Source: Pseudomonas kribbensis
GTDB taxonomy: Bacteria; Pseudomonadota; Gammaproteobacteria; Pseudomonadales; Pseudomonadaceae
Reading direction: 5' to 3'
NCBI RefSeq assembly: GCF_003352185.1
Contig: NZ_CP029608.1
Span: 3,720,001-3,784,000 of the forward strand
DNA length: 64,000 nucleotides
Part shown: positions 17,948 to 25,985 of the stretch, piece after piece
Numbering within the stretch: position 1 is the stretch's first letter
Layout of the letters: every line of letters starts with the position of its first letter
The notes under the pieces: model-generated
The model's input: only the letters and a program-made list of their open reading frames with translations
The model's database searches: none
What the model was told of the DNA's origin: nothing
Made by a program: the position numbers and the translations under genes

Positions 17948-18451
17948 ATGTCTGTCATCGAACTGCGCGTCGCCCGGCGCGACGAACTGGACACCATCGA
18001 AAACCTGATGCAGTTCTACACCTACGACTTCAGCGAATGGCTGCCGCTGAAGCTGGGCGGGCATGGTTTCTTTCCGATCCAGTTGAAGGACGATTACTGG
18101 CGCCAGCCGGCAACGCGGCCGTTCCTGATCCACGTCGACGGCGAACTGGCGGGGTTCGTGACCGTCGATGACCACCTCCTCATTGAAGGCGCCGACTACA
18201 ACATCGGCTATTTCTTCGTCAGCCGACGCTGGCGTGGCCAAGGCGTCGCGCAGTTTGTCGCCTCTGCCCTCTTGAGCCATTTGCCCGGTCAATGGCAGAT
18301 TTTCCATGTCGACGCCAACCTGCCTGCGCAGCGGTTCTGGGCCAGGGTCATCCCTGAAGTGAGCGGCGGCGACTTCACTCGCCAGCAGAAAACCGTGGAC
18401 GGTTACCCCTGCACCTTCTACTGCCTGCGCAGCCCTTCCCACGCTGCCTGA
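17948..18451 (+). CDS. GNAT family N-acetyltransferase
   Basis: The product has 167 residues from the ATG at 17948, placed well behind AGGAGG; an earlier ATG at 17930 would skip this site. It shows the GNAT acetyl-CoA pattern FFVSRRWRGQGVAQFVASAL and a C-terminal beta strand region with IFHVDANLPAQRFWARVIPE. The N-terminal part (LMQFYTYDFSEW) is typical of a GNAT subgroup with unknown substrate. It follows topB by 47 bp on the same strand, perhaps as the second gene of the unit. Confidence 0.87.
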   Translation: MSVIELRVARRDELDTIENLMQFYTYDFSEWLPLKLGGHGFFPIQLKDDYWRQPATRPFLIHVDGELAGFVTVDDHLLIEGADYNIGYFFVSRRWRGQGVAQFVASALLSHLPGQWQIFHVDANLPAQRFWARVIPEVSGGDFTRQQKTVDGYPCTFYCLRSPSHAA

Positions 18452-18496
18452 TCGGCCCTTTTCTCATTCCAGAATGACTTTGTCCGACAATATGTA

Positions 18497-18787
18497 GTGA
18501 GCAAAAATAATCACTACAAAACCGTTGACGGCGTCGTTTGGCTTTTGCATGATGCAGACGTCTCCCCGATCGGGAGCACTGGCAACACGCTTGAGCAAGC
18601 TCGTCTGACCGCCGAGCTGTTTTTTCCGGATACACGCTGCCCACAAGGCAGATTGAAGAAGCTGACCTGGCCTGAACGTCCAGTACAAGGACGAGAAGCG
18701 CTGGCGAAAATTCTCAAGACGCTTGTGGTCGACCCTGAAAACGTCGTCAAGGAGCCTCCCGGTTTTCGCTGCTTCTCCTCGTTGTGA
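18497..18787 (+). CDS. Hypothetical small protein or gene remnant
   Basis: This is a frame of 96 codons opening with GTG directly after a stop, with no clear ribosome-binding site. The sequence has a protein-like composition (TLEQARLTAELFFPDTRCPQ, then WPERPVQGREALAKILKTLV) but I know no family. Base composition is lower in GC than the neighbours. It may be a decayed gene or chance; an opposite-strand frame (18464-18892) covers the same region and looks less convincing. Confidence 0.3.
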   Translation: MSKNNHYKTVDGVVWLLHDADVSPIGSTGNTLEQARLTAELFFPDTRCPQGRLKKLTWPERPVQGREALAKILKTLVVDPENVVKEPPGFRCFSSL

Positions 18788-18962
18788 CGCTATTGCGTAG
18801 CAGTTATTCAACACGACTACATGCAACAGACGCATGACCCCGTACTTCACACGGGCGACCGCTGACGTCCTGGTTTCGGTGCCAGGGATCAACTAACCGA
18901 TGGGCTACCTGTATTAGCGAATCAACTTTGAAAGATCACCAGACTGGTCAAGGGGCAATATC

Positions 18963-19292
18963 ATGAATCTGAACAATCAACCTACTATCGAAGAACTGGC
19001 TCGTATGTTCGCTGCGCAAAAAGACAGCCACGACAGCCATATTCTGTGGATCAGCAAGTCGGGTCAGGTCCATATCGACTGCCTGTCGCCCCATGCTGGT
19101 GAAGAAGAGTTCGACCGGAACAACCAGAACCTGCTGGCCCGCCTGAAGATGTACCGCCGCGGCCACGGCTATGTCGGCAAGAAAGCCGCGGCCGACAAGG
19201 ACTTCATCGGTAATGTTCTGCAAACGCTGAAACAGGCGTGGGACTCGATGCAGAACAAGAACGAAGTCCGGGTGATTGATCGGTTCTGCTAA
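18963..19292 (+). CDS. Conserved-looking hypothetical protein
   Basis: The product has 109 residues, soluble, with no signal peptide, and with motifs such as SHILWISKSGQVHIDCLSP and ARLKMYRRGHGYVGKKAAAD. GGGGC lies upstream of the ATG and a strong terminator follows. Codon use matches the surrounding genes, which supports a real gene. I do not recognise the family; it may be Pseudomonas-specific. The 175 bp before it carry no other gene. Confidence 0.75.
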   Translation: MNLNNQPTIEELARMFAAQKDSHDSHILWISKSGQVHIDCLSPHAGEEEFDRNNQNLLARLKMYRRGHGYVGKKAAADKDFIGNVLQTLKQAWDSMQNKNEVRVIDRFC

Positions 19293-19310
19293 GTTGAAAC
19301 TTCAATAAAC

Positions 19311-19347
19311 AAAAGGGCCTGCTTCCGATAAGGAGCAGGCCCTTTTT
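19311..19347 (+). terminator. Rho-independent terminator
   Basis: AAAAGGGCCTGCT and AGCAGGCCCTTTT form a long stem followed by further Ts, just after the hypothetical gene ending at 19292. Confidence 0.88.
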
Positions 19348-19423
19348 TGTGTCCGACTCAATATTTCAGATCGATGAATCTCTAACATTCACCTCGGTCA
19401 GTCCCCTCTCCCCTGGGAGAGGG

Positions 19424-20311
19424 TCAGGGTGAGGGGCTTCCCAGGCCTAGCGCGAGATTCATGAACGCCACCGCCGCCGCACTGTGATAATTGTTCTTGC
19501 GCCGCAACAACGCCGCCCCCCGCTGCGGCGCCTCACTCTCCACACGCAACCGGCGCAATGCCCGATCCTCCGTGGCAATCGCCTCCGGCAACATGGTCGC
19601 CAACGGCGCATGCCGGATCACTTCGAGCAAGGTACTCACCGAATTCACCTCGATCTGCACCTTGGGCGTGATGCCGTGCTGGCGAAAGTATTCATCGACA
19701 GACACCCGGGTGATGTAACCCGGCGCCAACAGCGCGAAATCCAGCTGCGCAATGTCATTGGGGCTCAGAACCAATGAGCTGTCATACAACGGATGCTCCC
19801 GCCCGACCATAACCCCCAGCGTCTCGACAAACGCCGGAATGCATTCAATGTCCGGGCTGCGCACCGGCGTGAACGCAATCGCGATATCCAGCGAGTCATC
19901 CGCCAGCCCCGCCTCGATGTCATCCATCGACAACTCGAAAATCTCCAGGTGAATCCCCGGATACCGCGCCACGTAGTCACGCACCAACGGCCCCACCAGA
20001 TACGCCATGAAGGTCGGGGTCATGGCCAGGCGCAGCGAGCCTCGGGACAGATCCTTCACGTCATGCAACGCACGCTTGCCCGCCTCCAGTTCCACCAGCA
20101 CCCGCCGCGCGCATTCGATGTAAGCCTGCCCGGCGTCAGTGGGTTTGACCGAACGCGAGGTGCGATCGAACAGATCCACACCGAGGCTTTCCTCCAGTTG
20201 CCGGATCTGTTGCGACAGGGTCGGCTGCGACACGTGCAGCGCTTCCGCCGCCCGGGTAAAACCGCCGTGATCGGCCACGGCCAGCAGGTATCGCAAATGT
20301 CGCAGCAGCAT
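19424..20311 (-). CDS. cynR: CynR-type LysR regulator of the cyanate genes
   Basis: The product has 295 residues from ATG 20311 (MLLRHLRYLLAVADHGG). The HTH reads FTRAAEALHVSQPTLSQQIRQLEE, close to E. coli CynR as remembered, followed by a LysR effector domain. It is divergent from cynS with 120 bp between the starts, as in known cyn loci, where CynR activates the structural genes when cyanate binds. The downstream side (19348-19423) is short and featureless. Confidence 0.88.
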   Translation of the reverse strand: MLLRHLRYLLAVADHGGFTRAAEALHVSQPTLSQQIRQLEESLGVDLFDRTSRSVKPTDAGQAYIECARRVLVELEAGKRALHDVKDLSRGSLRLAMTPTFMAYLVGPLVRDYVARYPGIHLEIFELSMDDIEAGLADDSLDIAIAFTPVRSPDIECIPAFVETLGVMVGREHPLYDSSLVLSPNDIAQLDFALLAPGYITRVSVDEYFRQHGITPKVQIEVNSVSTLLEVIRHAPLATMLPEAIATEDRALRRLRVESEAPQRGAALLRRKNNYHSAAAVAFMNLALGLGSPSP

Positions 20312-20431
20312 GGGGCTCTCCATCTATAGGCTGTACTTATGCCTTGTATTGTATATCGGTCTTGGACGCTATGGATCAATCAGCAGAAGATGAATCCCAC
20401 ACAGCAAGCCAACCCCGAAAGGAGAAGCACC

Positions 20432-20896
20432 ATGCAATCCCAAGCCTACAACGACAGCCGCATCGCCCTGACCACCCGAGCCCTGGATGCCAAGGCACAG
20501 AAAAACCTGTCGTGGCAGGATCTGGCCGACGGCACCGGCCTGAGCCTGGCCTACGTCACCGCCGCCCTCCTCGGCCAACACCCGCTGCCGAAAGCCGCTG
20601 CCGAAGTGGTCGGCGACAAGCTTGAGCTGAGCGCCGAAGACGTCGCCGCCCTGCAAATCATCCCGCTGCGCGGCAGCCTCGACGGTGTGCCGACCGACCC
20701 GACCATCTACCGCTTCCACGAGATGATCCAGATCTACGGCACCACCCTGAAGGCACTGGTTCACGAGCAGTTCGGCGACGGCATCATCAGCGCGATCAAC
20801 TTCAAGCTCGACATCAAGAAAGTCGAAGACCCTGAAGGCGGTTCCCGCGCCGTGGTCACCCTCGACGGCAAGTTCCTCCCGCTGCGTCCGTTCTGA
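20432..20896 (+). CDS. cynS: Cyanate hydratase (cyanase)
   Basis: The product has 154 residues from ATG 20432, with AAAGGAGAAG upstream. It converts cyanate and bicarbonate to carbamate and CO2, the carbamate giving ammonia. The catalytic residues are visible: Arg94 and Glu97 in [11 protein letters not shown] and Ser120 in [10 protein letters not shown], at positions two lower than in the E. coli enzyme (Arg96, Glu99, Ser122). The N-terminal helical domain and C-terminal beta domain are complete. It is the first gene of the unit with DUF2790 and the carbonic anhydrase. Confidence 0.95.
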   Translation: MQSQAYNDSRIALTTRALDAKAQKNLSWQDLADGTGLSLAYVTAALLGQHPLPKAAAEVVGDKLELSAEDVAALQIIPLRGSLDGVPTDPTIYRFHEMIQIYGTTLKALVHEQFGDGIISAINFKLDIKKVEDPEGGSRAVVTLDGKFLPLRPF

Positions 20897-20979
20897 TCCC
20901 TCCGGGCCCGTACCCCGCGTGCGGGCCCTTCCCAACCTGAATTGCCAAGTCGTCACCACATCTGTCTGGAGGCTGCCCC

Positions 20980-21216
20980 ATGCAAAAAATCCTGCTGTCC
21001 CTGGCCCTGCTCGCCGGCCTCGCCGCCCAGGCCCAGGCTGATGAAGAGGCCGTCGCCTATCGCTACGGCATGCAACTGGACATCGCGCAAGTCGTGAGCA
21101 TCACCCCGGTGGCCGACATCTGCGGCGTAGTGCCGGTCGAGATGACTTACCTCGACAGCCACGGCGCAAAACACATTCTTCAATACAGCGAATTCGGTAC
21201 TGGCTGTTCGAACTGA
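20980..21216 (+). CDS. DUF2790 small periplasmic protein
   Basis: The product has 78 residues with a signal peptide (cleavage after AQAQA, about residue 20). The mature part has two Cys (ICGVVP and GTGCSN), a YLDSHGAKHILQYSEFG motif and no other domain. It is a paralogue of the protein at 29143-29394: both have xCGVxPxxxxYLDxxG and end GCxN. TCTGGAGG precedes the ATG. It sits between cynS and the carbonic anhydrase gene and ends 12 bp before the latter, so it is co-transcribed. DUF2790 has no established function; two conserved Cys suggest a disulfide or metal site. Confidence 0.88.
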   Translation: MQKILLSLALLAGLAAQAQADEEAVAYRYGMQLDIAQVVSITPVADICGVVPVEMTYLDSHGAKHILQYSEFGTGCSN

Positions 21217-21228
21217 GAGGACAACACC

Positions 21229-21888
21229 ATGAAAAACCTGATCGAAGGCTTCCTGAAGTTCCAGAACGAAGCGTTTCCGCAACGCACCGAGCTGTTCAAA
21301 TACCTCGCCACGACCCAGACCCCGGGCACCCTGTTCATCACTTGCTCCGACAGCCGTGTAGTGCCCGAACTGTTGACCCAACAGGAACCCGGCGAACTGT
21401 TCGTGATCCGCAACGCCGGCAACATCGTGCCGTCCTACAGCCCGCACCCGGGCGGGGTTTCGGCGACAGTGGAATACGCGGTCGCCGTGCTCGGCGTCAC
21501 CGACATCGTGATCTGCGGCCACTCCGATTGCGGCGCCATGACCGCCATCGCCCAGTGCAAATGCATGGATCACCTGCCCGCCGTCAGCGGCTGGCTGCAA
21601 CATGCCGAATCGGCGAAGGTGGTCAACGAATCACGGCCACACGCCAATGACGCCGCCAAGCTCAGTTCGATGGTGCGCGAGAACGTGATCGCCCAACTGG
21701 CGAACATTCAGACTCATCCGAGCGTGCGTCTGGCCCAGGAAAAAGGCCTGCTGAACCTGCACGGCTGGGTCTACGACATCGAGACCGGCTCCATCGATGC
21801 CCTCACCGCCGACCGTCGCACCTTCGTCTCGCTGGCCGAGCAACCGTCGACCTGCGCAGTGCATGGCCAAACGGTCAATGCCGCCTGA
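21229..21888 (+). CDS. cynT: Beta-class carbonic anhydrase
   Basis: The product has 219 residues and interconverts CO2 and bicarbonate. The zinc ligands are readable: Cys39 and Asp41 in ITCSDSRV, His98 and Cys101 in CGHSDCGAM. In cyn operons this enzyme restores the bicarbonate that cyanase uses and CO2 would otherwise carry away. GAGAGGA lies before the ATG, 12 bp behind the DUF2790 gene. No cynX transporter follows; a terminator does. Confidence 0.93.
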   Translation: MKNLIEGFLKFQNEAFPQRTELFKYLATTQTPGTLFITCSDSRVVPELLTQQEPGELFVIRNAGNIVPSYSPHPGGVSATVEYAVAVLGVTDIVICGHSDCGAMTAIAQCKCMDHLPAVSGWLQHAESAKVVNESRPHANDAAKLSSMVRENVIAQLANIQTHPSVRLAQEKGLLNLHGWVYDIETGSIDALTADRRTFVSLAEQPSTCAVHGQTVNAA

Positions 21889-21891
21889 ACC

Positions 21892-21920
21892 GAACGCCCC
21901 GCACCTGCCGGGGCGTTTGC
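21892..21920 (+). terminator. Terminator after cynT
   Basis: AACGCCCC and GGGGCGTT form an 8-bp stem followed by a T-containing tract, 4 bp after the cynT stop. Confidence 0.75.
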
Positions 21921-21983
21921 TTTGTATCAGCGTGTAGCCAGCGCCCTGCCAGACACAGTTCCATGCACCCGCGCCGGGAGGCG

Positions 21984-22002
21984 GACACATCCCCGATACA
22001 GC
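21984..22002 (+). promoter_or_regulatory. 19-bp motif upstream of the alpha/beta hydrolase
   Basis: GACACATCCCCGATACAGC is present here and identically at 25629-25647 upstream of the hvfA-like gene. It ends 57 bp before the hydrolase ATG. An exact 19-bp match in two upstream regions suggests a shared promoter or operator. Confidence 0.55.
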
Positions 22003-22059
22003 GAACGCCTTGAATAAGCCCGAACGCTGCATCCCTCCTCCCGACACAAGGAAAACCCG

Positions 22060-22833
22060 ATGAACAAGTTGTTTGCAGGTTTGGCCCTCGCCGCCGCCAT
22101 GGCCGGCGCCACTTCGGCGATGGCTGCCGAGAAACCCACCGTGGTGCTGGTGCACGGTGCCTTTGCCGACTCCAGCAGCTGGAACGGTGTGGTGAAGATT
22201 CTGGAAAAGGACGGTTATCCGGTAATCGCCGCCGCCAACCCGCTGCGCACGCTCAAGGGTGATGCGCAATCGGTCGCCGATGTGCTGGTCGGGATCAAGT
22301 CGCCGGTGGTGCTGGTCGGCCATTCCTACGGCGGGCCGGTGATCAGTGAAGCCGCGTACGGCAACGCCAACGTCAAGGCGCTGGTGTATGTCGCGGCACT
22401 GGCACCTGAAGCCGGAGAAACCGTGGCCGGGCTGGCCGGCAAATTCCCCGGCAGCACCCTCGGCCCGACCCTCGCGCCGCCCGTTGCATTGAAGGACGGT
22501 GGCAAGGATCTGTATATCCAGCAGGATAAGTTCCACGACCAGTTCGCCGCTGACGTTCCGAACGCCGACGCGAAACTGATGGCCGCCACCCAGCGCCCGG
22601 TCACCGAAGCGGCGCTGAACGAGGCCGCCAGCGAGCCGGCATGGAAATCGATTCCGTCGTGGTTCGTGTACGGCGACAAGGACAAGAACATCCCGCCGCA
22701 AGCCATGGCGTTCATGGCCGAACGGGCGCACGCCAAAAAGACCGTGGTGGTCAAGGGCGCGTCCCATGTGGTGATGGTGTCGAATCCGAAAGCCGTGGCC
22801 AGCCTGATCGAATCCGCCGCCAGCGCCCAGTGA
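22060..22833 (+). CDS. Secreted alpha/beta hydrolase
   Basis: The product has 257 residues. A signal peptide (residues 1 to about 23, ending AMA) directs it to the periplasm. The hydrolase core shows VLVHGAFADSSSW (oxyanion region), the nucleophile elbow VGHSYGG (Ser89), and the late His in KGASHVVMVSNP. Similar proteins are annotated as esterases of the salicylate-esterase or pyrethroid-hydrolase type. The substrate is unknown. AAGGAAAA precedes the ATG. It shares an upstream motif with the hvfA-like gene, which hints at a stress regulon. Confidence 0.87.
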   Translation: MNKLFAGLALAAAMAGATSAMAAEKPTVVLVHGAFADSSSWNGVVKILEKDGYPVIAAANPLRTLKGDAQSVADVLVGIKSPVVLVGHSYGGPVISEAAYGNANVKALVYVAALAPEAGETVAGLAGKFPGSTLGPTLAPPVALKDGGKDLYIQQDKFHDQFAADVPNADAKLMAATQRPVTEAALNEAASEPAWKSIPSWFVYGDKDKNIPPQAMAFMAERAHAKKTVVVKGASHVVMVSNPKAVASLIESAASAQ

Positions 22834-22841
22834 TACAAAAA

Positions 22842-22872
22842 CGCCGCGCCTGTCATTGCGACAGGCGCGGTG
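22842..22872. terminator. Bidirectional terminator hairpin
   Basis: CCGCGCCTGT and ACAGGCGCGG form a 10-bp stem between the convergent hydrolase and ProA-like genes, with A- and T-rich flanks on both sides. Confidence 0.7.
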
Positions 22873-22880
22873 TTCTGGTT

Positions 22881-24383
22881 TTAGCGTTTTACGCCCAGAT
22901 CGACTTGGGTCATGCGGCTGCGGACGGTGAACACACCGTCACCCGAAAGAATCGCGCTACGGGCAAACAGGCGACCGCTTTCCCAGTTCGAAAGCCCCAG
23001 TTCCGGCTTGTTCAGCGCGTACTGGCCATCGACCCAACGGGTAATCCCGTTGCCCACGAACGGCGCGTTCACCGCGCTGTAGAAACGCTCCTGAACCGCC
23101 GCGTCTTCGCTGATCAACGACACGGTGAACTGCGGGCTGTAGCGGTTGAACAGTGCGATGGCCTGATCCAGATCGTCGACGATCATCAGGCTGGTTTCCG
23201 GGGTTTCTTCCCATTCCCACTCGCGGCCCAGCTGCGCCTCCGGCAATGGCTCGGCCAGGGCTTCGGTCTGGTAACCCTCGGCGCGATAGACCTCGACCGT
23301 CGCGTTCTGCCAGTCGCCCGGCAGGTAGCTTTCGCTGCCTTCAACGATGTGCAATTTGCAGCCCTGACCGCGCGCGGTGCCGGCCTGCTGCAAGGCGTCG
23401 AGGAACAACGGCACCAACTCAGCGGCACGGTCGCGCTGGATCAGGCAGACGTTGAGGGTGTTGCAGACCTTGCGATCCAGCGAATTACGCACCACGGCGG
23501 CGAAGCGTTTGGCGTCGGCATCACAGTCGGCAATCAGCCACGCGCCGCCGGTGCCGTGCAGGCTGACGGCAGTGCCGGCCTGCTGGGCGATGCTGCCCAA
23601 CTGGCTGACCGCACGGCCTGAGCCACGGGCCACGGCCAGCGACAGACGCCGGTCGGCGAACATCGCCCAACCGGCGGCGTGGTTGACGCTCTCGACCAGC
23701 GACACCGCACCCACCGGCAGGCCGGCATCGGCCAGCGCCGGGTTCAGGGCGTGGGTGACGATGGCTTGCGCGGTGCCCAATGCATCGCTGCCAATGCGCA
23801 GCACCGCAGTGTTGCCGGTGCGCAGCACACCAGCGGCGTCGGCGAAAACATTCGGCCGGCCTTCGAACACGAATGCGACGATCCCCAGCGGCGACACCAC
23901 TTGCTCGACCTTCCAGCCGTCATGTTCGACGCTGCTGATTACTTTGCCGCGAGTGGCGGGCGCGTCACGCCAGGCACGCAGACCGGCGATCATGTCGCGG
24001 CGCATGCGCTCATCGGCGAGCAATCGGGTGGTGGACCGACCGCGCGCCTTGGCCCGCTCGATGTCGGCGAGGTTGGCGGTTTCGATCAATGCCCAGGCGT
24101 CCGGATTCTCCAGCCGTTGAGCGAACAGATCGAAGAAACGGCTGATCGCTTCATCCGACACCGCGGACAACGCAGTAAACGCTGCCGCTGCACGTTCGAT
24201 CGCCACCGAGGCCGCCTGCTGATCCACCACCGGAATCAGCAACAGCTCGCCGCTCACCTGCTCCACCAACAGGTGGTCGCCGGGTCGGAAACGCTCGGCC
24301 AGTTCGGGGCTGACCACGGTCACGCGGTTACCGGCGAAAGGGATGGGCGTGCCAGCGACGAGACGTTCGAGCGCGAGAGACAT
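22881..24383 (-). CDS. ProA-like aldehyde dehydrogenase superfamily protein
   Basis: The product has 500 residues. The central part follows gamma-glutamyl phosphate reductase: VVSPLGIVAFVFEGRPNV, RTGNTAVLRIG, a Gly-rich stretch GTGGAWLI, and the Cys-bearing RNSLDRKVCNTLNVCLI where ProA has its catalytic Cys. It is longer than typical ProA (about 420), with about 60 extra N-terminal residues (SPELAERFRPGDHLLVEQVSGELLLIP) and an Asp/Glu-rich insert (REWEWEETPETS). So it may not be the proline-pathway enzyme; a semialdehyde or acyl-phosphate substrate is likely. It follows the glutaminase gene by 69 bp on the same strand, perhaps as one operon around glutamate. Confidence 0.75.
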   Translation of the reverse strand: MSLALERLVAGTPIPFAGNRVTVVSPELAERFRPGDHLLVEQVSGELLLIPVVDQQAASVAIERAAAAFTALSAVSDEAISRFFDLFAQRLENPDAWALIETANLADIERAKARGRSTTRLLADERMRRDMIAGLRAWRDAPATRGKVISSVEHDGWKVEQVVSPLGIVAFVFEGRPNVFADAAGVLRTGNTAVLRIGSDALGTAQAIVTHALNPALADAGLPVGAVSLVESVNHAAGWAMFADRRLSLAVARGSGRAVSQLGSIAQQAGTAVSLHGTGGAWLIADCDADAKRFAAVVRNSLDRKVCNTLNVCLIQRDRAAELVPLFLDALQQAGTARGQGCKLHIVEGSESYLPGDWQNATVEVYRAEGYQTEALAEPLPEAQLGREWEWEETPETSLMIVDDLDQAIALFNRYSPQFTVSLISEDAAVQERFYSAVNAPFVGNGITRWVDGQYALNKPELGLSNWESGRLFARSAILSGDGVFTVRSRMTQVDLGVKR

Positions 24384-24452
24384 GGAGCGGAATCACCATA
24401 TTGAGGGCGGCCGGAAAATGTATAGCTTGCCCACCCTCAAAGCAACACAGGC

Positions 24453-25361
24453 TCAGAACACCGACCAGCCAATCCGCGAGCTGAGCATTTCCAGCGCCGC
24501 CATCCCCGCCAGCGAGTTGCCCGCCGCGTTCAGTTCCGGCGACCACACGCACACCGTGAATTGCCCCGGCACCACCGCGACGATGCCGCCACCGACACCG
24601 CTCTTGCCCGGCAAACCGACACGGTAGGCGAAGTTGCCGGCCTCGTCGTACAGGCCGCTGGTGGCCATGATCGAGTTGACTTGCTGGGTCTGGCGGCGGG
24701 TCAAGATCTGCTCGCCGCTGTGCTTGCAATAGCCGTCGTTGGCCAGGAAGCAGAACGCCCGGGCCAGGTCGATGCAGCTCATGCGCAACGCGCAGTGGCT
24801 GAAGTAGCTGCGCAGCACCGCTTCGACGTCGTTGTGGAAGTTGCCGAAGGATTGCATCAGGTAGGCCATCGCCGCGTTGCGTGCGCGGTGCTGGTATTCG
24901 GAATCGGCGACCTTGCCGTCGACCATCACTTGAGGATTGCCCGACAGCCGTCGCACGAAGTCGCGCATCGACAAGGCCGGCGCCGCGAAGCGCGACTGGT
25001 TGATGTCGCAGATCACCAGTGCTCCGGCGTTGATGAACGGATTGCGCGGGCGGCCGCGTTCGAATTCCAGCTGCACCAGCGAGTTGAACGGCTGGCCGGA
25101 CGGCTCGTGGCCCAGGCGTTCCCAGATCGCCTCGCCGGAGTGTTCGATGGCCTGCACCAGGCTGAACACCTTGGAAATACTCTGCACCGAGAACAGTGTC
25201 TCGGCATCGCCGGCGCAATACATTTCGCCGTCGTTTCCGTACACGGCGATGCCCAGTTGATCGGGCGGCACGGTGCCGAGGGCGGGAATGTAGTCAGCCA
25301 CCTTGCCCTGCCCGATCAGGGGCCGGACAGCGTCAAGGATCTCGTTCAACAGCGCTTGCAT
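24453..25361 (-). CDS. Glutaminase (GlsA/GlsB serine-dependent family)
   Basis: The product has 302 residues from ATG 25361 and releases ammonia from glutamine to give glutamate. The catalytic Ser-x-x-Lys is in [12 protein letters not shown] (Ser61, Lys64). Further family blocks are [10 protein letters not shown] and a C-terminal [17 protein letters not shown]. Length fits the roughly 305-residue family. The frame stays open to 25688, but that extension reads through the REP pair and is not coding. The ProA-like gene lies downstream. Confidence 0.93.
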   Translation of the reverse strand: MQALLNEILDAVRPLIGQGKVADYIPALGTVPPDQLGIAVYGNDGEMYCAGDAETLFSVQSISKVFSLVQAIEHSGEAIWERLGHEPSGQPFNSLVQLEFERGRPRNPFINAGALVICDINQSRFAAPALSMRDFVRRLSGNPQVMVDGKVADSEYQHRARNAAMAYLMQSFGNFHNDVEAVLRSYFSHCALRMSCIDLARAFCFLANDGYCKHSGEQILTRRQTQQVNSIMATSGLYDEAGNFAYRVGLPGKSGVGGGIVAVVPGQFTVCVWSPELNAAGNSLAGMAALEMLSSRIGWSVF

Positions 25362-25460
25362 GCCGGGTCTCGAAGTCTCGCCCCATGGGATTGCGGGGAC
25401 ACGGTGGCTAGACGCTGCGGGTCTGAGGCAAATCACACATTCGGAATAATTGAAGATCCA

Positions 25461-25552
25461 TTGTGGGAGCGAGCTTGCTCGCGATGAGGCCAGTACAGCC
25501 AGCATCCTCGGCGCCTGAGTTACCGCTATCGCGAGCAAGCTCGCTCCCACAA
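25461..25552. repeat. Inverted pair of REP elements
   Basis: TTGTGGGAGCGAGCTTGCTC at 25461-25480 continues to CGCGATGAGG; its inverse CGCGAGCAAGCTCGCTCCCA ends the unit at 25549 and AATTTTT follows. The two arms match over 25 bp with a spacer of about 42 bp. It occupies part of the 362-bp gene-free gap 25362-25723, whose right half holds the promoter region of the hvfA-like gene. Confidence 0.93.
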
Positions 25553-25628
25553 TTTTTGAGCAGTCTGTGTATCGCAGTGTGTACGGCCCGACGCCCGACA
25601 CATCCCGCGCACAAATTCGGGCCTTCGC

Positions 25629-25647
25629 GACACATCCCCGATACAGC
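25629..25647 (+). promoter_or_regulatory. 19-bp motif upstream of the hvfA-like gene
   Basis: GACACATCCCCGATACAGC is identical to 21984-22002. A partial copy, GACACATCCC, lies at 25597-25606. The motif ends 76 bp before the hvfA-like ATG. Confidence 0.55.
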
Positions 25648-25723
25648 CCGACGTTCAAATGAACCTGTCGATCGGCAACCCCGATCAAGCCTTTGAACTC
25701 ACATTTCTTATCGGAGATTCACC

Positions 25724-25927
25724 ATGACCAAGCGCTCGAAAACTTCCCTGACCCTCGGCCTGCTGCTGGCCGGTGGCCTGGCCCTGTCCAACGCCGCTTC
25801 GGCTTCCGAGGCGTTCAGCGTCAAGCAACTGGATCACGGCTACAGCCAGACTCAAGCGCAGGCCGACACCCCGGAAAAAACCTCGGAAGGCAAATGCGGC
25901 GAAGGCAAGTGCGGCGCCGGCGAATAA
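25724..25927 (+). CDS. hvfA: HvfA-like metallophore (bufferin-type) precursor peptide
   Basis: The product has 67 residues with a Sec signal peptide (residues 1 to about 28), a short FSVKQLDHGY block (31-40), a Gln/Thr-rich spacer, and two tandem EGKCG motifs (55-59 and 60-64) ending AGE. EGKCG repeats are the mark of HvfA/BufA-type precursors, in which a MNIO enzyme (HvfB, DUF692) with HvfC converts the Cys to oxazolone/thioamide for copper binding in the periplasm. Here neither hvfB nor hvfC follows: a hairpin terminator and a DoxX gene come next. CGGAG precedes the ATG. Modification would need enzymes from elsewhere, or the two Cys act unmodified. Confidence 0.8.
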   Translation: MTKRSKTSLTLGLLLAGGLALSNAASASEAFSVKQLDHGYSQTQAQADTPEKTSEGKCGEGKCGAGE

Positions 25928-25935
25928 CCCTCTGC

Positions 25936-25962
25936 ACGGGGCACGCCGGTGCCCCGTTTTCC
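25936..25962 (+). terminator. Attenuator or terminator between hvfA and doxX
   Basis: CGGGGCAC (25937-25944) and GTGCCCCG (25949-25956) form a perfect 8-bp stem with a 4-base loop followed by TTTT. It lies 9 bp after the hvfA stop and 24 bp before the doxX ATG, so it probably lowers downstream expression relative to the peptide. Confidence 0.8.
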
Positions 25963-25985
25963 ACTGAATTGAATGGAGTCGCACC

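Noticed and set aside
18464..18892. A 142-codon minus-strand frame
   Set aside because: It has no motif or good start and spans an intergenic part; the plus-strand frame is a little better, and neither is secure.
25362..25688. N-terminal extension of the glutaminase frame by 109 codons
   Set aside because: The extension reads through a REP pair and intergenic DNA; family members start at the Met at 25361.
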